A stretch of DNA of 64,000 bases from Cytobacillus massiliigabonensis (GCF_900199725.1 NZ_LT904902.1:983964-1047963), one strand, 5' to 3'; positions 49,504-58,110 are shown, counted from the first letter of the stretch. Translations and numbers: made by a program. The notes: a model not told the origin generated them from the sequence alone.

Positions 49504-50562
49504 ATGAATTGGAATGAAGTTATTAAAATCTGTGATGAATTTTTGCTTTCAGCCATTACAAAATTATATGGATTGGAAGAATATCGAATTGGACTGATTT
49601 CCCCACACGAGGGAGGGCGAAATATAGTCTATATTTGTGAAAAAGAAGGATCAAAATCAAAAATACTTAGGATTTCTTACTTAAACGACAGGCACCTAGA
49701 AGATTATCTCGGTGAATTAGAATATATAAAATACCTATTCAATCATGGTGGCAGTGTTTCAAATGTCATCAGTTCATTAAACGGAAATATTCTGGAGAAA
49801 ATTTCCTGTAACAACCATACGTTTTTTGTCTGCTTATTTGATAAAGCTAAAGGAAAAAGGCTTGTGGAAAACAATTATCAATACCGAGAAGGCGTTGAAA
49901 TAACTGAATATTACTATAATTGCGGCAAAGTCCTTGGTAAACTGCATCAATTATCAAAAGAATATACTCCTGTTCATAGCAGATATAATTTTTTCGACAA
50001 ATATAATGAAAACTACATCGATGAGTTGATACCCGATACTCTGTCTTTACTTAAAACAAGACTGAAAGAACTTATAAAGACACTGAAAAACTTCAATAGA
50101 AGTAGAGCAAATTTTGGTATGATTCATTTTGATTTCAATGACGGGAATTATTCGATAGACTTTGATAATGGCCAAATTACAGTGTATGATTTTGATAATT
50201 CTTGTTTTGGCTATTATATGTATGACCTTGCTGATCTCTGGACACAAGGGGTTGGGTGGATCCAATTTGATCCAGATCCTAAAAAACGTAGAGAGTTTAT
50301 GAAAGAATACTTTACTATCATTCTTGATGGGTACAGGTCTGAAACCGAAATTGCTGATCATATGCTAGATAAGTTACCAGTATTTATTAACGCGACTATT
50401 ATGGAAAATATTATAGACGCGTTTGAGGTAATGAAGAATAATGGTAACAATCCAGTGTGTGACGAGGAGTTAATGTACCTTATAAAGTGTTTGGAGGACG
50501 ACATTCCGTACAAGGGATTCTTCCATGAAATGTATTCAAGTGATACACCATTTGAATTATAA
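49504..50562 (+). CDS. Phosphotransferase, APH/choline-kinase fold
   Basis: A 352-residue kinase-fold enzyme. The catalytic loop is GMIHFDFNDGNYSI (HFD at 208-210), and the magnesium motif ITVYDFDNSC has the second Asp at 229. The ATP-binding lobe includes EGGRNIVYICEK and ILRISYL. It belongs with aminoglycoside/macrolide-type or homoserine-kinase-II-like phosphotransferases. The leader peptide and masked ribosome binding site upstream argue for a ribosome-targeting drug as inducer, hence a resistance role. The start ATG follows GGAGG at 5 bases. Single-gene unit. Confidence 0.8.
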   Translation: MNWNEVIKICDEFLLSAITKLYGLEEYRIGLISPHEGGRNIVYICEKEGSKSKILRISYLNDRHLEDYLGELEYIKYLFNHGGSVSNVISSLNGNILEKISCNNHTFFVCLFDKAKGKRLVENNYQYREGVEITEYYYNCGKVLGKLHQLSKEYTPVHSRYNFFDKYNENYIDELIPDTLSLLKTRLKELIKTLKNFNRSRANFGMIHFDFNDGNYSIDFDNGQITVYDFDNSCFGYYMYDLADLWTQGVGWIQFDPDPKKRREFMKEYFTIILDGYRSETEIADHMLDKLPVFINATIMENIIDAFEVMKNNGNNPVCDEELMYLIKCLEDDIPYKGFFHEMYSSDTPFEL

Positions 50563-50650
50563 GTACAGAGCATATAAATTTTGTTTTTTAAGCTGTTTCA
50601 TCCACCGATTTAACATTCATTGGTACTATGATATTCCATAAAGTGGCGTT

Positions 50651-50686
50651 CAAGCGGGCTAAGCACAAATTGCTTTAGCTCGCTTG
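50651..50686. terminator. Hairpin with GC-rich arms
   Basis: CAAGCGGGCTAA and TTTAGCTCGCTTG pair with a 10-base loop. It lies between the converging phosphotransferase gene and small membrane protein gene and probably terminates both. Confidence 0.7.
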
Positions 50687-50690
50687 TTTA

Positions 50691-50972
50691 TTATGCAATC
50701 ATCAGACCAATTTTTACACCAAGACCTGTTTCCCAAAAAAATAAAAAAATGACCATAATGAAGAGCCAAGAAATTCGCCAAACTTTGTAAGGGCGTACAA
50801 ATTGAAGGAAATAAAAGATACCCCAGATGATATACGAAAGCCCAGTTGCAAACCACATAGAGGAATCTACTCCTCCTCCACTCATACCGGCCCCAAATAA
50901 GGCTAATACATTAAATGAAAATAACAAAAACAAAAAAATTAGGTTATATATATGAAATGCTTTCTTACTCAA
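50691..50972 (-). CDS. Small integral membrane protein
   Basis: About 93 residues with three to four transmembrane segments (about 8-28, 40-55 and 65-85 of the frame), with FGAGMSGGGVDSS between the first two. The TTG at 50972 follows AGGAGTG at 8 bases; a TTG at 50990 overlaps the site. Family not recognised. Confidence 0.55.
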   Translation of the reverse strand: MSKKAFHIYNLIFLFLLFSFNVLALFGAGMSGGGVDSSMWFATGLSYIIWGIFYFLQFVRPYKVWRISWLFIMVIFLFFWETGLGVKIGLMIA

Positions 50973-51097
50973 CGGTATCACTCCTATCAACTTTCAATTC
51001 TTCTTCCACTTACCTCCCCCTTTAGTTTATGTGGAATCCTTCACAACTCCTTGATTCAGAGATTGTCGATCCGGCGCATTACTTATTAGTATGTAGT

Positions 51098-51589
51098 TCA
51101 CCCACGCAGGAAATCTTCAATCTGTTTCCGTACTACTGCTGGGGGAATTAGTTGAATATGTTCACCTTTATCGTTGCTGGTGAAAATTCCTTTGAAAACT
51201 TCGGGCATGGCATCGTACTGTTTCTCTAACTGTTCATTAAATTTTTTGAAACAGTCATAGGGGTATTTTCCCAGCAGGTAGGGCATCAAAAAAGCTGACC
51301 GCAAGATTTCATATTCCTGATAATTATATGGTGTTCTTTCGGGACGCTTTTTTAAGATTTCCAGCATCTTATTCATTAAAATAGCAACTTCTTCTTCGCT
51401 TGCAAAGGCTGCATATCCTCTAATGGCAGTAAGCCGCATATCCAAATATCGCTCTTTTTTGTATGCTTTTAGAAAAAAGTCCTTTCCGTCCTCTGGCAAG
51501 TCAAATACTAATTGCTTTAATAAGGCATTACGTTTGGCAATATCCTTTGTATTAAAATATGTTTCCGTTTTTGTGTTCCTTTTGTCCAT
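51098..51589 (-). CDS. Hypothetical soluble protein, 163 residues
   Basis: Unassigned, mostly helical. Features: KDIAKRNALLKQLVFDLPED, YLDMRLTAIRGYAAFASEEE and FLMPYLLGKYPYDCFKKF, giving a HEAT/armadillo-like impression (short alpha-helical repeats) but no clear repeat period. No membrane segment. The ATG at 51589 follows GGAGGTG at 7 bases and is preferred over the one at 51604. Single-gene unit. Confidence 0.6.
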   Translation of the reverse strand: MDKRNTKTETYFNTKDIAKRNALLKQLVFDLPEDGKDFFLKAYKKERYLDMRLTAIRGYAAFASEEEVAILMNKMLEILKKRPERTPYNYQEYEILRSAFLMPYLLGKYPYDCFKKFNEQLEKQYDAMPEVFKGIFTSNDKGEHIQLIPPAVVRKQIEDFLRG

Positions 51590-51833
51590 ATATCCCACCT
51601 CCATTTATGAGCTGTGAAGTTACAACTTGTTTTTCAGATAGATTTAGTTCAGATACGGTAAGGGAGCTTAATAGTTGATTTTTATGTTATATGTATTCTT
51701 TTCGATAGTAAGGTTATTAAGACCTCTATTCTAATTGCACTAAACTGATCCGTTACTTTAAGTACAAAATTTCAAATACTCGCCTAAACTTTCACCTAAA
51801 TATCTAGGTGTTATTCCACAATTTAAATATAAA

Positions 51834-52117
51834 TCCTATCATTAATTAAGTAACCAGGGAAAGTAAAATAAGCGGAAAATATCCGGTTATTTGCTGATTG
51901 AAGCACATTTCGGGATAAATAAGGGGAGTTTTTCCGCTTATACAAAGCAAAACCCCCTATTTTCACGGTTTTTCGAGTCAATAAGGGTAATTTCTCCGTC
52001 TATTATGGATTTTTTCAATACTTTTTACCAAATAAGCGGAATTCTTCCGTCTATTTCATCAGATTGTATGTTTAACCTGCTCCCCCAACCTTAAGAAGAG
52101 GCATTTGACTAAACACC
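51834..52117. repeat. 280-bp four-palindrome element, copy C
   Basis: Same element as 26481-26760 and 35974-36257. The palindromes start at 51867, 51918, 51980 and 52031 (51, 62 and 51 bp apart). A truncated CATGAAG-type element follows at 52160-52200, as after copy A, so the flank may travel with it. Confidence 0.85.
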
Positions 52118-52159
52118 TTATTTACTTCCCTACTATTTATGCTAAATTTACAACCTCAC

Positions 52160-52200
52160 AATCTGGCGTTTTTCATGAAGAAAGACGCTTTCCTTATTAT
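52160..52200. repeat. Truncated dispersed hairpin element, CATGAAG type
   Basis: AATCTGGCGTTTTTCATGAA then GAAAGACGCTTTCCTTATTA and a break: the 3' arm is missing and unrelated sequence follows. Confidence 0.6.
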
Positions 52201-52265
52201 GAAGTGACCCCAAAACTAGTTAATCAATATAGATGAACGTTTCCATTTCTTTAATCTCTTTCCAT

Positions 52266-52500
52266 CTAATTGGTGCGTGAACCCGAATGTTCCGCCGTTT
52301 CGATCCCTTGCTCTCCTGCTGCCGAAATAGAATAAACAAGATTACTCATCAACGTTGAAAGCACCTCCAAATTATCAAAGTCTTTTTGAAGGTCGTCACC
52401 TTGAATCCGAAAATATTTCATTTTCGTTCTAAGACGATTTGCATTGGGTAATATTCTTTCACTTCGGCTTCTGTATTTACAATTTGCTTTAGACGAGAAA
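52266..52500 (-). pseudogene. Decayed or overlapping small frames
   Basis: Two coding-like frames overlap by ATGA. The first (from about 52497, no start codon, reading SRLKQIVNTEAEVKEYYPMQ then IVLERK) ends in TGA; the second begins at its ATG (52421) and reads MKYFRIQGDDLQKDFDNLEV then LSTLMSNLVYSISAAGEQG to 52266. No ribosome binding site is seen for either. Probably a frameshifted remnant of one gene, downstream of the gene at 52518. Family not recognised. Confidence 0.35.
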
Positions 52501-52517
52501 TTCATGTTGTGAATTTC

Positions 52518-53234
52518 TTACTCTTGGATAAATGAATAAATATCGTCCTCAGTAAGATCAAATAAATTCATCTTAATAGTTTCGTAATGTGCAGATGAAA
52601 TCTTTAATACCCCTTTAAGGGAAATACTGATTAAATAGAAATCACCATCTTCAATAGCCAAGAAATCACCATCAGATAAATCTCTTAAGTGTAACATTCT
52701 ACGGTCTCCTACTTTAACTTCAAATACTTCACTCTCATTAACGCTTTGAATTCCGAAAGATAACAATTCCCTTTTCACGGTTCCATCCAAAGGCTTTTCT
52801 TTCACTTTAATAAATTCAATGTTAATTTTATTTAGATCTAAATCAGATAGGATTAATTCATCATCGGAGGAAACACCTGCGATTACTCCGTAGCTAAAAA
52901 AAATCTCAAGTTGGACATCTTTGCTCATTTTTTCATTAAATATGTTAACACCCGTGATAGAATAATCTTTCTCACCTTTTTTTTCATATTTTTTTATAAC
53001 TTCCCTTTGATATGAAACACCAATATAATGATCAGAATATCCAGTTACAGGAAAAATATCTTGCAAAATCCCTTCCTTTATTTGTTTCAAATAAATTGAA
53101 TATTCACTTGGCAGTTTTTCTAAAACTGCTACCAACATTTTATTTAACCTGTCAACATCCATTTCAATACATTTTTTTTTACGAAAAAAACTAAACAATT
53201 TCATCACTCCTAAGTCATTATTTTTGATACTCAT
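52518..53234 (-). CDS. Hypothetical protein, 238 residues (or 228)
   Basis: Unassigned soluble protein with an N-terminal basic stretch (MKLFSFFRKKKCIEMDVDRL), a mixed alpha/beta core (DHYIGVSYQREVIKKYEKKG) and an acidic C-terminus ending DLTEDDIYSFIQE. Two starts are possible: ATG at 53234, without a clear site, and ATG at 53204, just after AGGAGTG but with short spacing. Likely a cytoplasmic protein, possibly of the immunity/SUKH-like kind found in Bacillaceae, but no motif supports that firmly. Confidence 0.55.
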   Translation of the reverse strand: MSIKNNDLGVMKLFSFFRKKKCIEMDVDRLNKMLVAVLEKLPSEYSIYLKQIKEGILQDIFPVTGYSDHYIGVSYQREVIKKYEKKGEKDYSITGVNIFNEKMSKDVQLEIFFSYGVIAGVSSDDELILSDLDLNKINIEFIKVKEKPLDGTVKRELLSFGIQSVNESEVFEVKVGDRRMLHLRDLSDGDFLAIEDGDFYLISISLKGVLKISSAHYETIKMNLFDLTEDDIYSFIQE

Positions 53235-53771
53235 TTTAACTTAATAACACGTCTGTTGATTGATTAGTTTTTAATTTAAAATCTAATAAAAAATGAGAGA
53301 TTCCTTGTAAAATGTAAGTTACCACACAAACATTTACGAGGAAGAATCTCTCATGGCTAAGAATACCACATTTTCCCACTACTTCAAAATTTTATTTCTA
53401 AATCAATGAAATTCTAGCTGAGGTTCAGTATGGTTTTCCACGTCAGCTACTTTGCGCTACTCTTCCAATCGAGGCATCGGTATCAAAGAAATACTCGCAT
53501 TTCATTAGGAATTGGACAAAGAAAACACTGTATAAATTTGGTTAATCAACACATGTGATTATTTTTAAAAGTAAATCCTCCTTTATATGTAAAGTTAGTT
53601 ACATTATCTGAAAATCAAGTTCCTAAAGCGTCGTTTGGTAACTTTACTTAAAAGAGTGATATTCCACAATCTAGCCCTATTGTTGAATAAGATATTTATA
53701 TAGGTTAGTTTTCTAATCATATCAATAAAAAAGCGTTAATCCTTTTTGGACTACGCTTTCCTTTAGCACCA
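53235..53771. other. Intergenic region with IS remnant and hairpin
   Basis: About 540 bp. Besides the IS-like remnant, it contains a hairpin at 53727-53762 (AAAAAGCGTTAATCC / GGACTACGCTTTCC), close to the 3' end of the DinB gene and probably its terminator. Confidence 0.5.
53290..53420 (+). mobile_element. Insertion sequence end fragment
   Basis: GAGAGATTCCTTGTAAAATG and AAGAATCTCTCATGGC form inverted ends, and an ATG there reads MAKNTTFSHYFKILFLNQ then stops. This resembles the start of an IS4-type transposase that is truncated after 18 codons; downstream sequence to about 53540 is decayed. The identity is tentative. Confidence 0.4.
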
Positions 53772-54275
53772 TTAGAGAGGCGGGTTTTCTACCCCAAAAT
53801 GGACCCACTCTTCTTTTGGCGGTCCATAAACTCCAAATGGTTTCAATCCTGCTTGACGCATAAGAACAGTCATTTGACCGCGATGATGAATCGTGTGCTT
53901 GATTAACCCCATTAAAATTTGGGCATTTGTTTCTTTCCTTCCAAATGCTATTTGCACCTCATTCAAGGTTTCGTCTTTCCATTGTTGTTCAATGGCTTTG
54001 GCTGCATTTGAACTTACATTTTTAAAGGTTTCGGCAATTTCTTTAGCTGAGATTGGGATATTTTCTGCATTTTTTACTTCTTCCATCTTCAGCCCGAATT
54101 CAGCCAAGTATTCTGGCATACATGTTGTTAAATGCCATGCAATTCTCCCTAGTGTACGGCCTTCTGGATAAACTTGCTGTTTTAATGAGTCATCTGTCAA
54201 ACCATCTAAAACGTTTTGAGTTAATAAAGCTTCCTTGTTCCATTCTTCAATGAAATTTGAAATAGTTACATACAT
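53772..54275 (-). CDS. DinB family protein
   Basis: About 167 residues. DinB metal-site histidines are in GRIAWHLTTCMPEYLAEFG and LIKHTIHHRGQMTVLMRQAG, and the end reads PFGVYGPPKEEWVHFG, as in many Bacillus DinB proteins. The ATG at 54275 follows GGTGGGGG; an ATG at 54293 overlaps it. It is divergent from a WYL regulator whose start region carries a palindrome (54448-54466), which could serve both genes. Confidence 0.85.
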   Translation of the reverse strand: MYVTISNFIEEWNKEALLTQNVLDGLTDDSLKQQVYPEGRTLGRIAWHLTTCMPEYLAEFGLKMEEVKNAENIPISAKEIAETFKNVSSNAAKAIEQQWKDETLNEVQIAFGRKETNAQILMGLIKHTIHHRGQMTVLMRQAGLKPFGVYGPPKEEWVHFGVENPPL

Positions 54276-54441
54276 ATATGGGTCCCCCACCATTTATTTT
54301 CAAAAACCGATAAGAAACGTTGTGCTTCCTCCTGAGTCAATGAAATAAGCTGAACGATTCCTAGTTCTTTTTATAAAGTCTTGTCTTTGTTCTATCTAGA
54401 CTATCATCCTCCTTATTCTGTATCTATTGGTCATTATATAT

Positions 54442-54466
54442 TATAATAGTGACAACTTTTGTCACT
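54442..54466. promoter_or_regulatory. -10 hexamer with adjoining palindromic operator
   Basis: TATAAT at 54442-54447 is immediately followed by the perfect 8+3+8 palindrome AGTGACAA-CTT-TTGTCACT (54448-54466), which covers the start of transcription of the WYL gene. It lies in the divergent gap to the DinB gene. Likely WYL regulator binding site. Confidence 0.6.
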
Positions 54467-54487
54467 GTTGCTTATTTGGAGGTAGGA

Positions 54488-55432
54488 ATGTCTAAAGCAA
54501 AAAGATTAAATGAAATGATCATGATGGTTAATCGAAAGAAAAGATTTACCGTTAGGGAATTAGCAGAAGAGTTTGGAGTATCAAAAAGAACGATTTTAAG
54601 AGATTTGCAGGAATTGAGTGAGATGGGGGTACCATTGTACTCAGAAGTAGGTCCCCATGGAGGTTATCAAATCTTAAATGAAAGGATTCTACCTCCGATC
54701 GCATTTAATGAGGATGAAGCTGTTTCTATATTTTTTGCCATCCATGCATTAAGACATTATATATCACTTCCTTTTGATATTGAGTATGAGTCAATCATAA
54801 AGAAATTTTACTTAAATCTTTCCGGCGATATTAGAGACACCATTGATCAAATGAAAGATCGAGTTGATTTTGAATCTGTACATCAACAGGAAAAAAGCTC
54901 ATTTTTAAAACAGCTATTGGATGCGGCAATTCAACAGGACATTCTAATTATTAGTTATGAAACAAGTAGAAAAACTAGCGTAAGAAGCATTCAGCCGATT
55001 GGTATTTATGCAAATGAAGGAAAGTGGTATTGTCCATCTTATTGTTTTCTCAGTAAAGATTATCGAGTGTTCAGATGTGATCGAATAAGGTATGTAGAAC
55101 GTGATGAAAAAAATGACCCCATTGACCTATCGAATATAAAATTAAGAAATCGTTTTTCAATTCTTAATCAGCATAAAGAAACGATGGAAATATATGTGGA
55201 ATTGACCAAAAGCGGAGTAGACAAATTCCAATCTGTAAATTGGCCTACTGTCTATTTAAGAAAAAGGGATGATGGATCAGGTTTTATAGAAGGTAGTATT
55301 GCTAAACATGATATTACCTTTTTATCAAATTACTTTATCGGATATGGAGAAAATGCGATTATTAAGGAGCCTTTTGAATTAATTGAACGTACAAAAGAAA
55401 TATTAAACAAAGTATTAAATCAGTATAGCTAA
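54488..55432 (+). CDS. YafY-type HTH/WYL-domain regulator
   Basis: About 314 residues. The winged helix is KKRFTVRELAEEFGVSKRTI then LRDLQELSEMGVPLYSEVGP; the WYL domain (about residues 138-205) includes RSIQPIGIYANEGKWYCPSY. The ATG at 54488 follows GGAGGTAGGA; the open frame from 54449 lacks a site. Palindrome just upstream suggests autorepression. Divergent from a DinB gene, like the WYL/DinB pair at 28747. Confidence 0.85.
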   Translation: MSKAKRLNEMIMMVNRKKRFTVRELAEEFGVSKRTILRDLQELSEMGVPLYSEVGPHGGYQILNERILPPIAFNEDEAVSIFFAIHALRHYISLPFDIEYESIIKKFYLNLSGDIRDTIDQMKDRVDFESVHQQEKSSFLKQLLDAAIQQDILIISYETSRKTSVRSIQPIGIYANEGKWYCPSYCFLSKDYRVFRCDRIRYVERDEKNDPIDLSNIKLRNRFSILNQHKETMEIYVELTKSGVDKFQSVNWPTVYLRKRDDGSGFIEGSIAKHDITFLSNYFIGYGENAIIKEPFELIERTKEILNKVLNQYS

Positions 55433-55477
55433 TTCATTTCCAAAATTATATTTATAATACAAGTAAATTCACAAAAG

Positions 55478-55502
55478 AAGAGCTTGGACTTATCAAGCTC
55501 TT
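55478..55502 (+). terminator. Hairpin terminator of WYL gene
   Basis: AAGAGCTTG and CAAGCTCTT pair with a 7-base loop, followed by ACTCATTTTTTTCC. Confidence 0.8.
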
Positions 55503-55647
55503 ACTCATTTTTTTCCTTCTTTTTCAAATTCAAATTGCCTCGCCAGTGTGATAAAGTGTCTCCACTCTTGTAGAAACACACTCGATTGCGGAACATGCGA
55601 TCTATTATTCACCTAGTGACTAGACCATTGGTCGGCTGGTCAATGTA

Positions 55648-56331
55648 TTAAGTAAACTTTTGTACAGCATCCAAAAAGGCTGAGAGATTATCATCATGCA
55701 CAAAGTGCCCAGCATTCTCTATCGACACGAATTCGCCATTCGGAATAAGCCTTGAAACTTCCTGCAATTTATTTTGAGGAATATGACTGGACCCGCCGCC
55801 TATTATAAGAGCCGGAGCGATAATATCGGTAAGACGCGCCCACCATTCGGGATTAGGTTCATTAAGCTGCCGCAGAATCGAAGGTACAACCTCCCAATCA
55901 AACGGAAGGGAATCCGCCGGTTTAGATGGAATTTCGATTGGCTTGCCCAGAGAAGGAGGAGGGGTGTCTTCAACAATCAACCGTTCTATCCTTGTCGGAA
56001 ATGCCTCTGCGAATAGATAGGATACTGTACCTCCCATCGAATGGCCCATTAGGGTAAACCTTTCAAAATTCATCGCATTCGCAAAATGCAGCAAGTCATC
56101 ACACATTAGTTCAAAAGTGTATTTACTAGTTCTCACGCTCCCTCCATGCCCCCGTTGATCTAAAGCTAATACGCGGTAATTTTCTCCTAATCCTGCAGCC
56201 ACTTGATCCCATGATTCTGCACTTGTTCCCAGAGCGTGAAGTGCAACAATCGGCGGGGAAGAAGGCTCCCCAGTCTCGCGATATTGGAAAATACATCCAT
56301 TAAATTCTATTTGCTTCACACGTGTTTCCAT
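55648..56331 (-). CDS. Alpha/beta hydrolase
   Basis: A 227-residue alpha/beta hydrolase. Oxyanion HALGTSAES, nucleophile elbow LMGHSMGGTVSYLF (Ser in GHSMG), acidic and catalytic His in NAGHFVHDDNL, and LALDQRGHGGS in the N-terminal part are all present, so the catalytic triad is complete. Substrate unknown; similar to carboxylesterase/haloperoxidase-like proteins. Start ATG follows AAGGAGATG. Third gene of an operon with a TetR regulator (35-bp gap) and another hydrolase. Confidence 0.85.
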   Translation of the reverse strand: METRVKQIEFNGCIFQYRETGEPSSPPIVALHALGTSAESWDQVAAGLGENYRVLALDQRGHGGSVRTSKYTFELMCDDLLHFANAMNFERFTLMGHSMGGTVSYLFAEAFPTRIERLIVEDTPPPSLGKPIEIPSKPADSLPFDWEVVPSILRQLNEPNPEWWARLTDIIAPALIIGGGSSHIPQNKLQEVSRLIPNGEFVSIENAGHFVHDDNLSAFLDAVQKFT

Positions 56332-56366
56332 CTCAAAACATCTCCTTTGTAGGATATTATTTTAGA

Positions 56367-56951
56367 CTAGTTACAAAATTCCCTTATTATCTGCTCCTTT
56401 AGTTCTTTTATCGGAAACTTCTGTGGATAGGTGGCTATCATCAACATCATCCCTTGCAGTACAGTAGAAAAATATAGCGATCGTTTTCTCGGATCCTTTT
56501 CTCCCATTTGTTCGAATATTTCACACTGCAACTCAAACTGATTAGCATTTTCCTCGATAATACGATAACTGAATTTGATCAACTCTTTATCTTCCCTTGG
56601 CTGAGTTTGCAAGTGCAGATAGAATCGATGAACCTCTGGGTTTTTATCGATATTATCAATGGCTCCATTGACTATATATTTTAGCTGCTCACTAGGTGTC
56701 TCCAACTTGACTGCTTCTGACATTACTTCAACTACTTCTCTGATTCTGGTCTCGACCATTTCAGCTAGCAACTCTTCTTTTCCTTTGTAATAGCTATAAA
56801 GCAACCCTTTCGAAATGCCCGCTTGTTTTGCTATAGCGCTTATAGAAGTAGCGTAATATCCCTGTTTTATAAATAACTCGATAGCAGCTGCGCGAATATT
56901 TTCTTTGGATGCTTGGCGAATGCGGTCATTCTCTTCGGGTGTACGTGGCAT
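56367..56951 (-). CDS. TetR family transcriptional regulator
   Basis: A 194-residue TetR regulator. The HTH region FIKQGYYATSISAIAKQAGI then SKGLLYSYYKGKEELLAEMV is canonical; the C-terminal ligand domain is helical. It lies between two alpha/beta hydrolase genes (gaps 6 and 35 bp), and all three share an orientation, so it probably controls its own operon. Start ATG follows GGAGG. No operator was identified with certainty. Confidence 0.88.
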   Translation of the reverse strand: MPRTPEENDRIRQASKENIRAAAIELFIKQGYYATSISAIAKQAGISKGLLYSYYKGKEELLAEMVETRIREVVEVMSEAVKLETPSEQLKYIVNGAIDNIDKNPEVHRFYLHLQTQPREDKELIKFSYRIIEENANQFELQCEIFEQMGEKDPRKRSLYFSTVLQGMMLMIATYPQKFPIKELKEQIIREFCN

Positions 56952-56957
56952 GTATGT

Positions 56958-57710
56958 TCAATCCTCCATAAAAGCAATGATTTCATGATATAAATCTTCG
57001 GAATGAGTAAGCGGCAACATATGATCAGCATCCTGCATTTCGAGGAAGTGGATGCTTGAAACCTTCCGGAAAAAATCGGCAACCCGATAATTATCTGCCA
57101 AGTCCTGATCGCCAATAATAAATAGAGTTTCGGGATTCAATTCTCCTAATCTTTCATATGCTTTCGGCTGGGGCCATTTTATGCAAAAATCAGCAGACCA
57201 CTTAAGCATACGCTCGAAATGATGTCTAAGCATTTGAACATTCAGTTCTTTTTGCGGACTATTGATAACGACTTGATAAGTTGGTGAATGAAGGGCAAGT
57301 TCTAACATCTTACCTATATCAGGTGCAGCTTCTGATATTTTGATATGATACTGTTCAAACTCTTTTGAATACGGGAAGCCAGTCAAGGAAGGAGCAATTA
57401 ATACAAGTTTTGATACTCTTTCAGGGTAATTTAGAGCGAAATCGGTTGCAATCTGGCCGCCCATGGAATGGCCAATAATCGTTGCCTGATTAAGTTCCAG
57501 ATCATCCATAAGTGCCAGGACATCTTCAACATAGTTTGCTTGTTTTAAAGGGGATGGTGATTGACCAGCACCTCGGCCATCAAAAGCAATCACTTTATAA
57601 TTCTTAGATAAAAGGGGGGCTAAAAATGTCCATAGCCTCAAATCAGTTCCACCGCTATGGATAAGAACAACCGGATGACCTTTGCCAGTGATTTCATAAT
57701 GTAAATCCAA
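56958..57710 (-). CDS. Alpha/beta hydrolase
   Basis: A 250-residue alpha/beta hydrolase, first gene of the three-gene operon. Triad: oxyanion hole HSGGTDLRLW, nucleophile elbow IIGHSMGGQIATDF, and His in QDADHMLPLTHSED. It reads VIAFDGRGAGQSPSPLKQAN before the elbow. It differs enough from the hydrolase at 55648 to be a separate family member. Start TTG follows GGAGGGG. The TetR start lies 6 bp behind its stop. Confidence 0.85.
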   Translation of the reverse strand: MDLHYEITGKGHPVVLIHSGGTDLRLWTFLAPLLSKNYKVIAFDGRGAGQSPSPLKQANYVEDVLALMDDLELNQATIIGHSMGGQIATDFALNYPERVSKLVLIAPSLTGFPYSKEFEQYHIKISEAAPDIGKMLELALHSPTYQVVINSPQKELNVQMLRHHFERMLKWSADFCIKWPQPKAYERLGELNPETLFIIGDQDLADNYRVADFFRKVSSIHFLEMQDADHMLPLTHSEDLYHEIIAFMED

Positions 57711-58110
57711 TACAACCCCTCCGTTTTTACTGAATTTTCTATTTCATTTTATTATTGAATGAACGGTTAGTCAATAAAAAACACTGTTTAATTTCGAATA
57801 ATCTGAAATATTATTTTTACCCAAAAAAATTGCCTTAGTGATTAGCGTTCTAAATAAAAAATCGGGCATTACATGGTGGATTTTCTATCTTCGAACAAGC
57901 CTGCACAAACTGTCATAAAAAGAAAATGAGCACTAATCCTTGTGCTAGGATCGCGCTCTAAAGAAAAAGCGTAATTCTCGCTTCTGAATTGCGCCTGTAA
58001 TGGAATTAGCCTAATTTCGGAAGGAATGCACAGTTCCTCCAAGGGATTAACATGAGCAATCCCCCCACTTTTGCAAAATTGACCGAACGTTATTAACTTG
58101 AAATTACACA
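57711..58110. other. Intergenic region with hairpin elements
   Basis: About 400 bp. Two inverted repeats occur together around 57927-58000: GAGCACTAATCCTTG / AGGATCGCGCTC and AAAGCGTAATTCTCGCTTCT / GAATTGCGCC, the latter of the GCAG type. No gene is seen. Confidence 0.5.

Noticed and set aside
49314-49556. 80-codon minus-strand frame
   Set aside because: Antisense to the leader ORF and the start of the phosphotransferase; no binding site and no recognisable protein.
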